Assembly (NCBI GenBank): GCA_011800155.1
Contig: CM022370.1
Span: 992,001 to 1,056,000, forward strand
DNA: 64,000 bases
Direction: 5' to 3'
DNA from: Flammulina velutipes
Lineage: Eukaryota; Basidiomycota; Agaricomycetes; Agaricales; Physalacriaceae
Part shown: positions 46,923-57,250 of the stretch, piece after piece
How the letters are laid out: every line of letters begins with the position of its first letter
How positions within the stretch are numbered: position 1 is the first letter of the stretch
The notes under the pieces: generated by a model
Seen by the model: the letters and a program-made list of their open reading frames with translations, nothing else
The model's database searches: none
What the model was told of the DNA's origin: nothing
Program-made: the position numbers and the translations under genes

Positions 46923-48811
46923 ATGGCCCCCACCATTCTCGCTGCAGTTGCTACCCAGGCGTCTGCAGCAGTCTCGGACTCGGCGCACAACGTCGCGGCT
47001 TATTTGCGCATTGCATCCATAGCGATCGCGTTATACGAGTGAGTCCCCATGTCCGTCTCTTCTCCTCAGCAAAACTAACGTTAATCGAGTTTTATTGAAA
47101 CCATGCCGTCTACCTTCCGGTTTTACAAGGAGCAATACGACAGTCCGCGTCTCTTGTTAGCCCAACTACCCTTCCCCCGAGAAAAAATTCGACTGACACG
47201 AGTCTCTAGAATATCTTGCGTATTACTCGCGGCACTACAGCAAGTTCATTCCCCCATACCTGGATTCACGACTCACAATCTCCGTTCAATTCCAGAATCA
47301 CCAGCATCTTCGCGTTGACGATATCTAATGTCGGCTTCTTCTACTCTCAATTTACGGACGAGTCTTGTCGGCGCTTCCATCTAATACCGCCTACCTTCAA
47401 GGGTACCAACCCTCCATTACTCCTGTATTTCACCTCACCCTTTTTTGCAGTGTTGCAGGCCATGGCGTCGCAAGCGATTTTGGGCGTCAGGTGATTCCAT
47501 TGCAAGGCCGAGACCGAATACCTTCGCTAACCGATTCGGCACAGAGCGTTTAACCTATCTCGGCGATCCAGCCATATATTGAAGCTCCTCGTCCTCTCAT
47601 ATAGTATAGCTTGCGCAGTGAGTCTAGCTTGTCAAGTCACATCTGGTACGCCTCCTGAGTGATTGCGTCTTTAGCTTGAATGGGTGACAACGCTCTTGGA
47701 ACGGATACGTGAGTTGTGCGCCCATGCTATTGTATAAAGACTCACATCGGATACGTAGCCGTTCACGACCCAGCTCATGTGAGTAGGATGTATGACATCT
47801 TTGATATTTTCTGACAAATTCTAGGGAAAGTAAGGACAATCCAACCAGAAAGTCGCAATAAACTCACCAGTCTCTAGCTGTCGTGCTGCTATAACACCGG
47901 GCGGAAGTCTCGGAGCGTGGATCTACTATCTCATCGCGATAGTATATGATCTGCTTACCACCCTGTTATCTGTCTTCTTCCTCCTCAAATTTCAGATGAA
48001 GAATTCCACCAATTCAATGTCCGTCTTCTATCTTCTCTGATCTTTTAATTTTTCGACTGACTAGGGTGCAGAATGTCGAAGCTTCTGAGGATGTGAGCCT
48101 GTTCGACTTTCTCGGTGATTTATGTTGAAGATGGATCGAACAGGATGCTGTATGACGGCCTAGGTTATTTTACGATTCTCACCGGTAAGTCGCGGCAACC
48201 TGCCTCTGGAATATTGGTTTAACTATCCATAGCTGCCAATGCTGTCAACGTAATTTTGTATCGTGCGCACCCAGACGTTCAGGTACGTAAACTCGCACTA
48301 TTCACTATTCAGGAGGATTAACGATAATGTCAGACCGCTGCGTAAGCGCGCCCAATGCTCTAAGGAACCAGACTGACCCCAGTTCTCTTACAGTACATCG
48401 ATTGCGTACGCTGTGACCTGGATCATGTCTCAACGTCTCCTCCTACATCTTCACAGCAAGCATCTTCATTGTCCTTTTATCTTTTAGTAATCCTTTTTTA
48501 CAGAAGCGTCCCGAGGTCGACGGAACGAGACAATCAACACTTCAATGACTGTCACCCGCGATGTTGAGCACTCGAGACATATCCGGCATGCTCTCAGGTC
48601 GCAGTTCGACTCGAAACCAGGGATCAGCCTGGAACTTACTGTTCCCGATTTCGAAATGGTATCCTACGATGGTGGCCCTGAGGCTCCTGAGGTTCATGTA
48701 CGAATCGAAAAGACAGTAACGTTCGAAGCGTCGTCCTCCGGGATCCAAGAGCTCGAGGATTACACGCGAAAAAGTCAACAGCGAAACTTCACAGGAAGAG
48801 CGCATCGGTAA
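46923..48811 (+). CDS. DUF6533-type seven-TM membrane protein, many small exons
   Basis: A large basidiomycete family of unknown role. The N-terminal DUF6533-like helix is AAYLRIASIAIALYDFIETM after splicing. Further helices: TSIFALTISNVGFFYSQFTD, QAMASQAILGVRAFNLSRRS, LKLLVLSYSIACA, GAWIYYLIAIVYDLLTTLLS then VFFLLKF, and YFTILTAANAVNVILYR. A 5-nt micro-exon (47825-47829) completes the extracellular HGNCRAAITPGG segment, matching the Gly-x-Cys pattern expected there. The cytosolic tail is acidic and ends TRKSQQRNFTGRAHR. The exon structure between 47160 and 47300 is uncertain. It is followed 405 bp later by a receptor-like seven-TM gene. Confidence 0.72.
47825..47829 (+). other. 5-nt micro-exon in the seven-TM DUF6533-type gene
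   Basis: The exon is GGAAA. Introns are 47779-47824 (46 nt, GTGAGT..TTCTAG) and 47830-47877 (48 nt, GTAAGG..CTCTAG). It encodes Gly and most of Asn in HGNC. Skipping it breaks the frame. Confidence 0.65.
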
Positions 48812-49216
48812 CAATGGGGTTTTTGTGGGTGTTGTCATGTATAATATTCCACTGTGTTGTAAATTATCTAGTGAGCTTGTATCTCAAACGACCTAACTTA
48901 TATCTCCTTTACTTTTTGTTGCCAGGTATCGATCGCGCCTGATTGTAACCATCATCACTGTGGACCGCCACTGACCGCCACTGACCGACTACATACTGTT
49001 TTTCTTTCTTGACGACAGCAACCTGGGCGGGGATCGCTATGCATAATGATGCGGAGTGGTCACTGAGACGACACGTAGTGTGGGTAGCGGTGCGTTACAT
49101 AGGATGTCTATTACAGGCATGGGCTATGCCACACCGTCTTGCACGTTGACCGTCAGGACACCGACAGCGACCACCTAGAGGCTGGCCTCTCCCGCTCATT
49201 TACGACTACCCAGGCC
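48812..49216. other. Intergenic between the two seven-TM genes, with a small tandem repeat
   Basis: Holds ACCGCCACTG repeated twice and a partial third copy (48964-48987). No other feature is recognised. Confidence 0.5.
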
Positions 49217-51199
49217 ATGATCCCGACTCTCGAACCAGTTGCATATGTGACTCCCCTTCCTCCGTTCGTAATCAAAGAAGTGGCGTACACATCGAAGGAA
49301 CTCAATGGTGTTGCGGTGAGTGTTTGTCGTGTTACATGAACCCTCTCGAAGACTGAACGTCAGTGAAATATAGGTCCTCGTGGTGATATCGTGCATTTCT
49401 CTCATCGCTGTGGTCGGCCTCCTCGTTGCCATCTCGGTGCGCATGCTCCATGCCGGCTTCGTTGCGCGTATCCGACATTTCCTCCAGCTGTCGGCTTTCA
49501 ATACACGATCGTCACTTGACAAGCATTTATTTGTTCGGACGCATGTCGCTGCTTATTTCATCTGCCTGCTAATATCGAACTTGTTCCAAGGTGCGCCTGC
49601 TCATAAAAACATGAAACATGTCGGGCTGATGTTGGCGCCGTAGCTATTGGTTCTATTATGAATGCGACTTGGCTGCAACAGTCCAAAGTTTACACCGGAG
49701 ATTTATGTACAGCTCAAGGTGCGTATCAGAAGTTCTTGAAATGAGACCAGCCGCTGATTTCATTGATAAAGGCGCGATGAAGCAGCTCGCAGATGTCTCT
49801 ATTGCGTTCTGGACCCTTGTCAGTCATTCTGAATTCGTGCTTGATATGTACCAACCTTCACACAAAGGTCATTGCTATACATACATTCTGCTTACTTGTG
49901 CTGGAGCTCCATCTTCGAGAATTCGTGTTGTGGACGACACTGATAGCTGGGTGGTGTAGCATTGCAACCATAGTGGTAGCAGGACCGGCTACATCAGATG
50001 CGGCTGGGCGTGATCATTTCTGTAAGTCCATCCGTGTCCGGATCGCGAGTTTATTAATTTGCGCCACACATTAACAGACGGGATCTCGGGCTATTGGTGC
50101 TGGATAACTTCTGAATACAGTGTACAGAGAGTGACGTAAGAGTTTTTCCCCCAATCTTCTACAATACTTACTGAAATCTCAAAAGACTGGATTATATGTT
50201 TGTGAGTTAGCTCAAGAATTCTCAAATCCAACAGCTGACATGCAAAGATGTTCATATCTGCCACATGCAGTTTTTTCTTGTACACAGTCATCTTTCTGAA
50301 ATTCACAGGACGCCTTCATCTCGATCGATGGAAAGTCACATTACGGTGGAGACCTCTTACTCAAGTCAAAGACGCCGAAGGAGATGGTCAGTCAGTCATG
50401 ATTGCGAAGCAGATGCTCTTGTGCGTAATATTTTTCAACCATAATCAAAATTACTCATTTCTCCTTAGAGTCCCCGTTAGTGAAAGCTCTGATTCTTCAT
50501 GTGACAGTTCAATTCTCATCTTTTGAATAGGTGGCGTACACCGTTGTCTTCTTGCCTATCGCTATCACACGTTTGTCGTCCTTTTCGGGACATCCAGCCT
50601 CACTAGAGATAACGATATTCAGGTAAGAAGAATTCGTGCACTCTAATTAGATCTGACTGTCTACAAGCGCAACGATGTATCTCCTGTCCGGGACAGTCAA
50701 TGTCGCGCTATTCGCCAGCTCTCGCAATATCTTGCCAGCCAGGTCCATGACAATCAAGAAGTGGAATATATCACTCCCCCGCATGCTTCAGTCTTTTGAG
50801 CGAGAGAACGACAATATAGATCCGTATTACGGTGACGAGCATGCATTCCACAGGACGCCCACCGAGGATCGGCCCAAGCCTAAGAATGAACAACACCTTG
50901 GTGCCAATCTTCCCAACTACAACAAGGATCTTCCTCAGATATCGCCTCTATGGATCCAGAAGAAGGATCGGGTGCAGTCTTTGGGCCTAACCACTGCAGG
51001 CGGCAACGGAAACGATACATTTCCAGGTCGGCCACCAACAACAGATGCACTCCGTAATACCTCTGGTAGTGACTTTGAAGGTGCGGTTATAGACGCCTAC
51101 GACGACGTATCCCTCTGTTCGCTTGATTCCCCCGTTATCGCCCCTATGAAAGTTGATAGTTCTGGCAGTGACTATTCTTCCACGTCCACTAATTGGTAG
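49217..51199 (+). CDS. Git3/GPR1-like seven-TM G-protein-coupled receptor
   Basis: A fungal class of nutrient or cAMP-type receptors. Helices: TM1 VLVVISCISLIAVVGLLVAI; TM2 HVAAYFICLLISNLFQAIGS; TM3 LADVSIAFWTLVIAIHTFCL; TM4 LWTTLIAGWCSIATIVVAGP; TM5 TLDYMFMFISATCSFFLYTV, joined through a 16-nt exon (50186-50201); TM6 MLLVPVAYTVVFLPIAITR, which needs a 7-nt exon (50469-50475); TM7 ATMYLLSGTVNVALFASSRN. A long third cytoplasmic loop carries basic residues. The C-terminal tail, about 150 residues, is Ser/Thr/Asp-rich. The start at 49217 has no signal peptide, which is normal. A G-alpha-like gene lies 15 kb upstream, but partnership is only a guess. Confidence 0.82.
50469..50475 (+). other. 7-nt micro-exon in TM6 of the receptor
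   Basis: The exon is AGTCCCC. Flanking introns are 50421-50468 (GTGCGT..CCTTAG) and 50476-50530 (GTTAGT..GAATAG). It supplies the conserved Pro of the TM6 motif (MLLVPVAY), and skipping it breaks the frame. Confidence 0.68.
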
Positions 51200-51262
51200 C
51201 GCCGTAATGACAATGACATGTGTCTTGAACCATGAGCGATCTGTGACATTGCATGACCACAT

Positions 51263-52381
51263 TCAAGTCCATGGAAGAGACCCTTGAAAGAGACTCGTTC
51301 TGTCGGACGGACAAAACTCCAGGAGCTCTGCAAGCTCAGGCGTGGACGTAAGATATGAATGAAACCGTGCAAATGGATTGCGCGAACGCCGTTTTTCCAA
51401 AAGCTCAGAGTGGCAACCGTAAAGATCGTTTGAGTAAGGGATGTAGCCGTTTTGGCGCTGGAAGAATGGGGTGAGAATCACTGGCTACATAGTTTGAGTT
51501 AGAGGAAATGAAATACCTCTCCCTCTTGAGCGAGCGGTGATGCTTCAGTGGGATCAATGCCGATATAATGGAACGATTCTGCAGGCCAACGGATGGCAGC
51601 ACGGTGAAGTTCCTTGAAGCGTGGCCCTTTCATGCCGTACCCAACCACCGTGATTTCGGTGGGATAGCGGCCAGTGTACTGATGAAAGCGAGCAACGGAA
51701 AACAGAAGGTTCTGGAATGAGTCTAACGCGTAGTTTTCCGTTGTTGCGCGAGGGGCAACATGGTTGAATACATTAGCTTCCAAAGCCAGGCGTAGATAGG
51801 ATTCCGCTTCCGTCATTGTTGAACTGGTTCGTGTCTGGCCGCTATATAGTATGGTTAGTAAGAGAGTTGTAATTGAGTTCTCACATACCCGCTAAACACT
51901 ACTAGGGCTCTTTTGTCTTTATTCGCGATATCGGCCCTACGTGTCCATAAGTTTTCTGGGTAGACGGAGAACACTATTTACGGCCGTACCCGCGAGCAAT
52001 GTGTTGAAAGAAGGTGTCAACGCGTCCTCCGTGTCTTTGGTAAGGCTCGAGTATCCAGTTGTCCTCATCTAACCGCGAGGAAGCGTCCGTCCCGTGCCAG
52101 ATTGCATGACCTGGGACTATGACCAAATGGTTTAGGTCTTGTAATGATTTTGGGCGCGAAATGGTAGACATTAAGCTCCTCGAGTATGGTGAGGGGGAAG
52201 AGAAATAATAGGACAAGTTCACAAGGACCGATACAGTAGCGAGGGAAGCTAGCAAGAGAACGGAAAGGTTGGTGACGCGCGACCTGCTCAGCAGATTGTC
52301 CAGAGAGTACTTTCGTGCACCTCCAGGTCGTCGAAATGGTCGTCGAGCGCCCGATGTGGCGGGCGTCGGTAGCAGTGACAT
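51263..52381 (-). CDS. DUF218-domain membrane protein
   Basis: DUF218 proteins are Rossmann-like and widespread; their biochemical role in fungi is unclear. Start MSLLPTPATSGARRPFRRPG, then a signal-anchor helix (LSVLLLASLATVSVLVNLSY). The DUF218 core includes HLVIVPGHAIWHG near its start, then ESYLRLALEANVFNHVAPRA with TTENYALDSFQNLLFSVARF, and TEITVVGYGMKGPRFKELH. It ends DLYGCHSELLEKRRSRNPFA and LLEFCPSDRTSLFQGSLPWT. The conserved His and the TENA-like motif fit the family. Joining QEGE to PVILTPFFQRQ requires a very short 32-nt intron (51485-51516) with a CTAAC branch site. Confidence 0.82.
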
Positions 52382-52581
52382 TGGTAAAGGTTAAAGGACA
52401 AGAGTGATCACGATGCATGCATCATCCACGTATATCCCGACCACTGATGTCAATAATTAGATACCCGATTTAAGTGACAACCATAATATACAATGACACC
52501 ACGGAATGTATGCATTAATCAACCCACTACGCAGCGCGACCCACTTGAATCCGTATTATAATATGACGGACAAAACGTGTA

Positions 52582-55174
52582 CTAGCTGCTCTCAAAAAAG
52601 GACAACACACCACCACCACCACCATCATCCGGATTATTCTCCCGTTCGATCTGCCATGTCTGCAATCTCACCTTGATCAGCTCGTCCCAGAACATCGTCG
52701 CACCCTGGTCACTGGCGCTCAGAAAACTCCGTATGTGTCTGAACCACTGTTTGGCCAACTTATATCGGGCCTCCGCCTGATTATTCGGTAATCCAGGTTC
52801 GAAGGGCGGTAGCTCCTCTTGGTATGCCAACAATGCCAATTGTCCAAACCAGTAGAATGGCAGAGCTATAGGAAGAGCGGTCAAAAATCTACAGCGTTCA
52901 GAATATGGAAAGAAAATACCATTTTCCACAAATGGCGGTTCGTTATCCGGATCCACAGTCTTTGGCGTATCAGGGGAGGCAAGCCAGCTCTGTAGCCAGT
53001 TGTGCAACCCGAACTGGATCTTGAATACCTCCTGCCCGACAACCTGCTGATCACTCGTGTTCCCCTGCGTTGGAAGCCTGCTCTCGACGCACACATCAAA
53101 CAAGATCCGAATGAGCGTATGGGCAAGAACAAAGTGGCCAAACGGTGAGATCGGTGTAGGCTGTGTTAAAAGTTGCGAATCGGACATGGCTTCGAGGCAG
53201 CGCCGCAAATTCGGACCCACAAGTCGTGCCTCAGGCGTGCCATACGGAGACTGTGGGTTCTGGAGCAGCGAGTGCCAGTCGTCTGCGGTCTGCGCCTTCC
53301 ATAGTGCTGCCTCGCCTGGTAAACAAGTGAGGTATTCTCCCAAACGATACGAAGGTGCCGTAGCTAACATCATAGCGTGGCAACAATCGTGTAAGAAAGA
53401 TAGATTCAGTAACCTGCGATATAGATTTAGTGCGTTTCCCGGGCCATCCGTGAGAGGAACGCACCGTTTCGTCATCTCGAAAGCAGCCCACGATCTCCAG
53501 GCCTTCTCATGGTCCGACACGTCTGTTGGCATCCATCCCGCGTTCTGCGGTATCAGACCTGATCTACGGATCATCTACTCTCTTATTAAATGGGATAAAA
53601 GTGGCGCAGACAGGCAACTGACCTGAACTAGCATCCCATGAAAGATTGTTGATGTGGCGCGCTGTTCCGACTTTTGATGGAACAGTCCAATAGTTTGTAA
53701 GAGAATCACAGCTATTATATGGTGAAACTGTTCTTCTGGATTCTTTGGATTCGAGGTCTGCCATGGTGTTGGAACAAAAAGGAGGTGCTCAAAAGTCAAA
53801 TCACTTACGAATTCCTGAATCAAGGTCTCCCTCGTATCCGCTAATATTTGGTCGATGAATGACGCCGCTTTCCTGGTCTTGACATACAAAGCGCCACACG
53901 CTTGCATAGCCCTCAAGAGTAGTGGTGGTTTGCCTTCGATGCTGAAAGTTGGGGCATGCAAGACAGGCATTTGGGTAAGGAATGCTGAAAAAAAGAAATA
54001 AACTTCAGAGTGTCAGCCAAAACTTCATGGATGAACACAAAAAGGCTGAGACTTACGGTAGTGCTGATTCTCCGTAGACCCTGGATCTAACGACATTGAT
54101 GAAGTAGATGACCTGACGTTGCTCAGTGTAGGTTGAACAACAGATGGCTCGACGGGGAAGCTATTGCTGCTACTATTACTACTCCCCGCGGAGTCAGGCA
54201 CGGCGCCAAAAGTAGTAAAAAAGGACGCTACTCCCGCAAAGTCAGCGTTGAAGATAGACTGGTCAGGAGTGCTTGCGTCCGAAGAACTTGATGTGTCCAC
54301 CATACCACTGGGTGACCCAGAGAAGAAAATACCACTGAAGAATGGTTCGAATAGGTTGCTGTCATAGGCTGATGCAAAGCTATTCCGCGCAAGCTCGTCA
54401 GCTTGCGGCGCCATCATAATACCACCAGGCAGTCCTGTGAAAGCAGACATGGGAGTGAATGACTGAAACGTAAGGTCCATAGGTGAAGCATTGCCGCCCT
54501 CGAAGGACCCCGCTTGAGCATCCAATGCGACGGCTGTCGGGTCGCCTGAGGAAGATGATTCGCTTGTGGACGCAAGAGGTTTCGGAGGAGGCCTCTCGAC
54601 GGGAGGAAATACACATTCTTTGCCCTTGGATGTGCACTTGGAGCATGGACTTTGGCGGTCGCATTTGATCTTGGATTCTGTGCATGCAAGACAGGACTTG
54701 CGCCGGGTCGCGTCAGATAGTCTGAAGGATTTCTAAGTAATATGCACTGGGCTTTTGACCGGGCGTGACTCACTCTGAATTGCAGCGTTTCCTGTGGCGA
54801 GCGAGGAGATCACTGCGAGTGAATTGTGCAGCACAGGTCTGGCCGATGTTAGATTTGATTTTAGTCAGCTGTTGAGAGTCTGAGACTCACTTCGCAGCAA
54901 TGCAGCCGTTCCCCCGTATCTGCAACGCGTCAAATATCTGCTAGAATCCTGGAACGGGATCCCACTCACGGGTACGAAGATGTCGATTGAGATGGGTCGT
55001 TCGCGTGAATTTAGCTGGGCAGTGAGGGCAGAGCTTGGTTTGAGGGAGGACTGGAACATTTCCTCGATGGGACCGCATTTTGGACACCGATCCATCCTTT
55101 TTCCTAAACTCAGGTGGTTGGGCTTCCAATGGCAGCTCAGCACCTGAATGCGCCACGATTCTGTCCGCTGGCAT
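52582..55174 (-). CDS. Transcription factor combining C2H2 fingers, a Zn2Cys6 domain and a fungal-specific TF domain
   Basis: Start MPADRIVAHSGAELPLEAQP. Finger 1, spliced, is CPHCPAKFTRTTHLNRHLRT followed by HTGERLHCCE. Finger 2, TCAAQFTRSDLLARHRKRCN, has a Cys in place of the last His. Then Zn2Cys6: RRKSCLACTESKIKCDR, QSPCSKCTSKGKECVFPP. A long Ser/Asn/Gly-rich linker (about 54525-54025) follows. The Fungal_trans-type domain reads MPVLHAPTFSIEGKPPLLLR, AMQACGALYV, then WRSWAAFEMTKRC and LSFLHDCCHAMM, with helical segments to the end. The C-terminus has a Gly run (DDGGGGGVLSFFESS). Tandem C2H2 plus Zn2Cys6 architecture is a known fungal combination; targets are unknown. Confidence 0.87.
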
Positions 55175-55614
55175 GATGGGTGGTGATAGATAGTCGAAGA
55201 CCAGGACGAGTAGAATTCCGCCTTGCCAGATAATTACATGATTGTTCGGGTTCGAGTTTTTATGCCGGAAAAGGAAATGCCTCGCCCCCCACTGCTGTCT
55301 CTCATCATCCTCATCTGTAAATCTACAATGTACACTGACAGTGTCAATCTGCTATTCATTGATGCGCCACTCTGTACTCCAGACATCGAACCCGCCGAGT
55401 ACCTTGGAGGAAATTAAATGTCGGATCAGGGATGCATTCACATACGTATCCCCCAACGGCAAGTAAGTACTGCTTAAGGTTTTCTGTCTTGCATACGACT
55501 CCGAATCTGATCACAATGACCTAGATACATTTCTTCATAGTTGAAATCCTACACCATCAGCCGTCGACCCAGATTGCTCATCATAAATAGGCAATCATTC
55601 CTTATCATCTCACC

Positions 55615-56587
55615 ATGGCCACGACAATAGCAGTGGTGGCAGCCGGAGCGATGGGCTCTGCTGTGGCACGACGCCTAGTCCAAAAGGGATGTACAGTCCT
55701 CACAAACCTAAGCGGTCGATCGGAGGCGACCCGCAAGAGAGCACTCGACGTGGGCATGATCGATGCTTCCTACTCTTCCATCTCAGAACGCGCCAGCTAT
55801 GTCCTCAGCATTCTCCCTCCCAGCGATGCACTCTTATTTGCGACCAAATTTGCAGAGGCAAGCCTGAAGTCAAATTCTGAGCTGCTTTTTGTGGATTGCA
55901 ACGCCGTCAATCCGGTGACGGTCAAGAAGATATCTGCAATATTTGCCGGTTCTCAGATAGGTTTCGTCGATGCTGGGATCATTGGAGGGCCTCCGGGAGA
56001 TGACTACGATCCTGTCTTCTACGCATCCGCGGATGACCCAAACCTTCTTCGGAAATTCGACGAGCTTTCAGAGTTTGGCCTGAAGATCTCGTTGCTTGAG
56101 GGTGACGGTGCTGGCATTGGCGATGCAAGTGCGCTAAAAATGTCATATGCAGTAGGTTTTGTCCTTCAGCCCGCGTACCAAGCCTTATTAACGCCAGTAT
56201 AGGGAATAACAAAAGGCACGATAGGCTTGTTGACAACCATGGTGCTAGGTATGTTTCCAACTATTATTTCCTGAATGTCGCGGTCTGAATTGTGTAGCCG
56301 CCCATGCATCTTCCCCAGCTACAGCTAAGGCACTCATGGCCGAGCTGTACAGTTCGCAGCCCATTCTCCTCAACCGTGTCGTGAAAACGGTCCCGTCTAT
56401 GATTCCAAAAGCCTATCGGTGGGTTGGGGAAATGGAAGAGATAGCAGACTTCGTAGGCGAAGGCGAAGGCGAGATATACAAAGGCATGGCCAAGTTGTAT
56501 TCGCGGGTGGATGCATCCTTGAAAGAGGATCAGGTTGACATCCAAGTATTGAAGGATTTCGTGGACGAGGCGAAGAAGTTGACATAA
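55615..56587 (+). CDS. NAD(P)-binding dehydrogenase of the 6-phosphogluconate / 3-hydroxyisobutyrate family with DUF1932 C-terminus
   Basis: The N-terminal Rossmann fold reads IAVVAAGAMGSAVARRLVQK, close to the usual GxGxMGxxxA but with Ala-Ala at the first glycines. Then YVLSILPPSDALLFATKFAE and FVDCNAVNPVTVKKISAIF, and FVDAGIIGGPPG, the substrate-loop region. The C-terminal domain (KGTIGLLTTMVLAAHASSPA, AELYSSQPILLNRVVKTVPS) corresponds to DUF1932. Two introns at about 56157-56203 and 56249-56297. The usual catalytic Lys position of this superfamily is occupied in SALKMSYA. A short-chain hydroxyacid oxidation is likely, but the substrate is not known. Confidence 0.8.
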
Positions 56588-57250
56588 CTTCGAGGTAGAT
56601 TTTATCGCTCGTAATAAAGGCATCCCCACAAGTATCCATGTACCAATCTCGAAGCTCTGAAGCATACGTGTGTTATTAATAGATCAATGGTGAACAACTC
56701 GTGCTGGGGGCTTCAAAGACTTGCTAAAAGGGTGATAACGTTGTTGCCTATACATACAGTATATATACATCATCTCAGACTCTCAACTTATTTTCTGGAC
56801 TATGCACAAGCACCAGGACATAGAACAAGAGGCATAGGAAACGAGCTTGTCACAATCATATGTCACGCCTTTATGCACCTGGTGCTTGTAGGTGCTTGTG
56901 TATAGTCCGGAAAATAATTCTAAGAGGTTGAGCTGCTGGATGAACGTTTTACTCATACTTCCAAGCGTTCCCAGAATTTAGGAAGTGTTTGAAGCCCTTC
57001 AGCATGAGTTGTTCAAGGCGCCGACAAGTTGACAAAAATACTCAGGATTCCAGAACACAATCTCCGACTTCTGAAGAGAGGAATATTTATATGCTGAGGA
57101 TGTTATCAGAAGACCAGCAGTCAACCCTCCCCATCTGTCCATAGTAATCCTCTAAACCACGGACTCTGGCCATTTGAAATTTGGTATTCCTAAATGGGAC
57201 GAAATGGCATCAATATCGATCAGTGCGCTACTTGACTGCAACCAATCACC
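56588..57250. other. Intergenic region containing a long inverted repeat
   Basis: Between two plus-strand genes. Apart from the hairpin at 56788-56917 and AT-rich TATA-like runs near 56760, no gene is seen. Confidence 0.5.
56788..56917. repeat. 27-bp inverted repeat with 76-bp spacer (possible RNA hairpin or MITE)
   Basis: Arms at 56788-56814 and 56891-56917 match at 25 of 27 positions. If transcribed from the plus strand the two mismatches become G-U pairs, so all 27 positions can pair. Six more pairs (CTCAAC with GTTGAG) can form outside, after a 9-nt bulge. The spacer holds GGTGCTTGT in tandem and a small internal stem. No clear target-site duplication. Confidence 0.6.

Noticed and set aside
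48964..48987. Tandem ACCGCCACTG as a regulatory array
   Set aside because: Only two and a half copies; too short to support more than a minor repeat.
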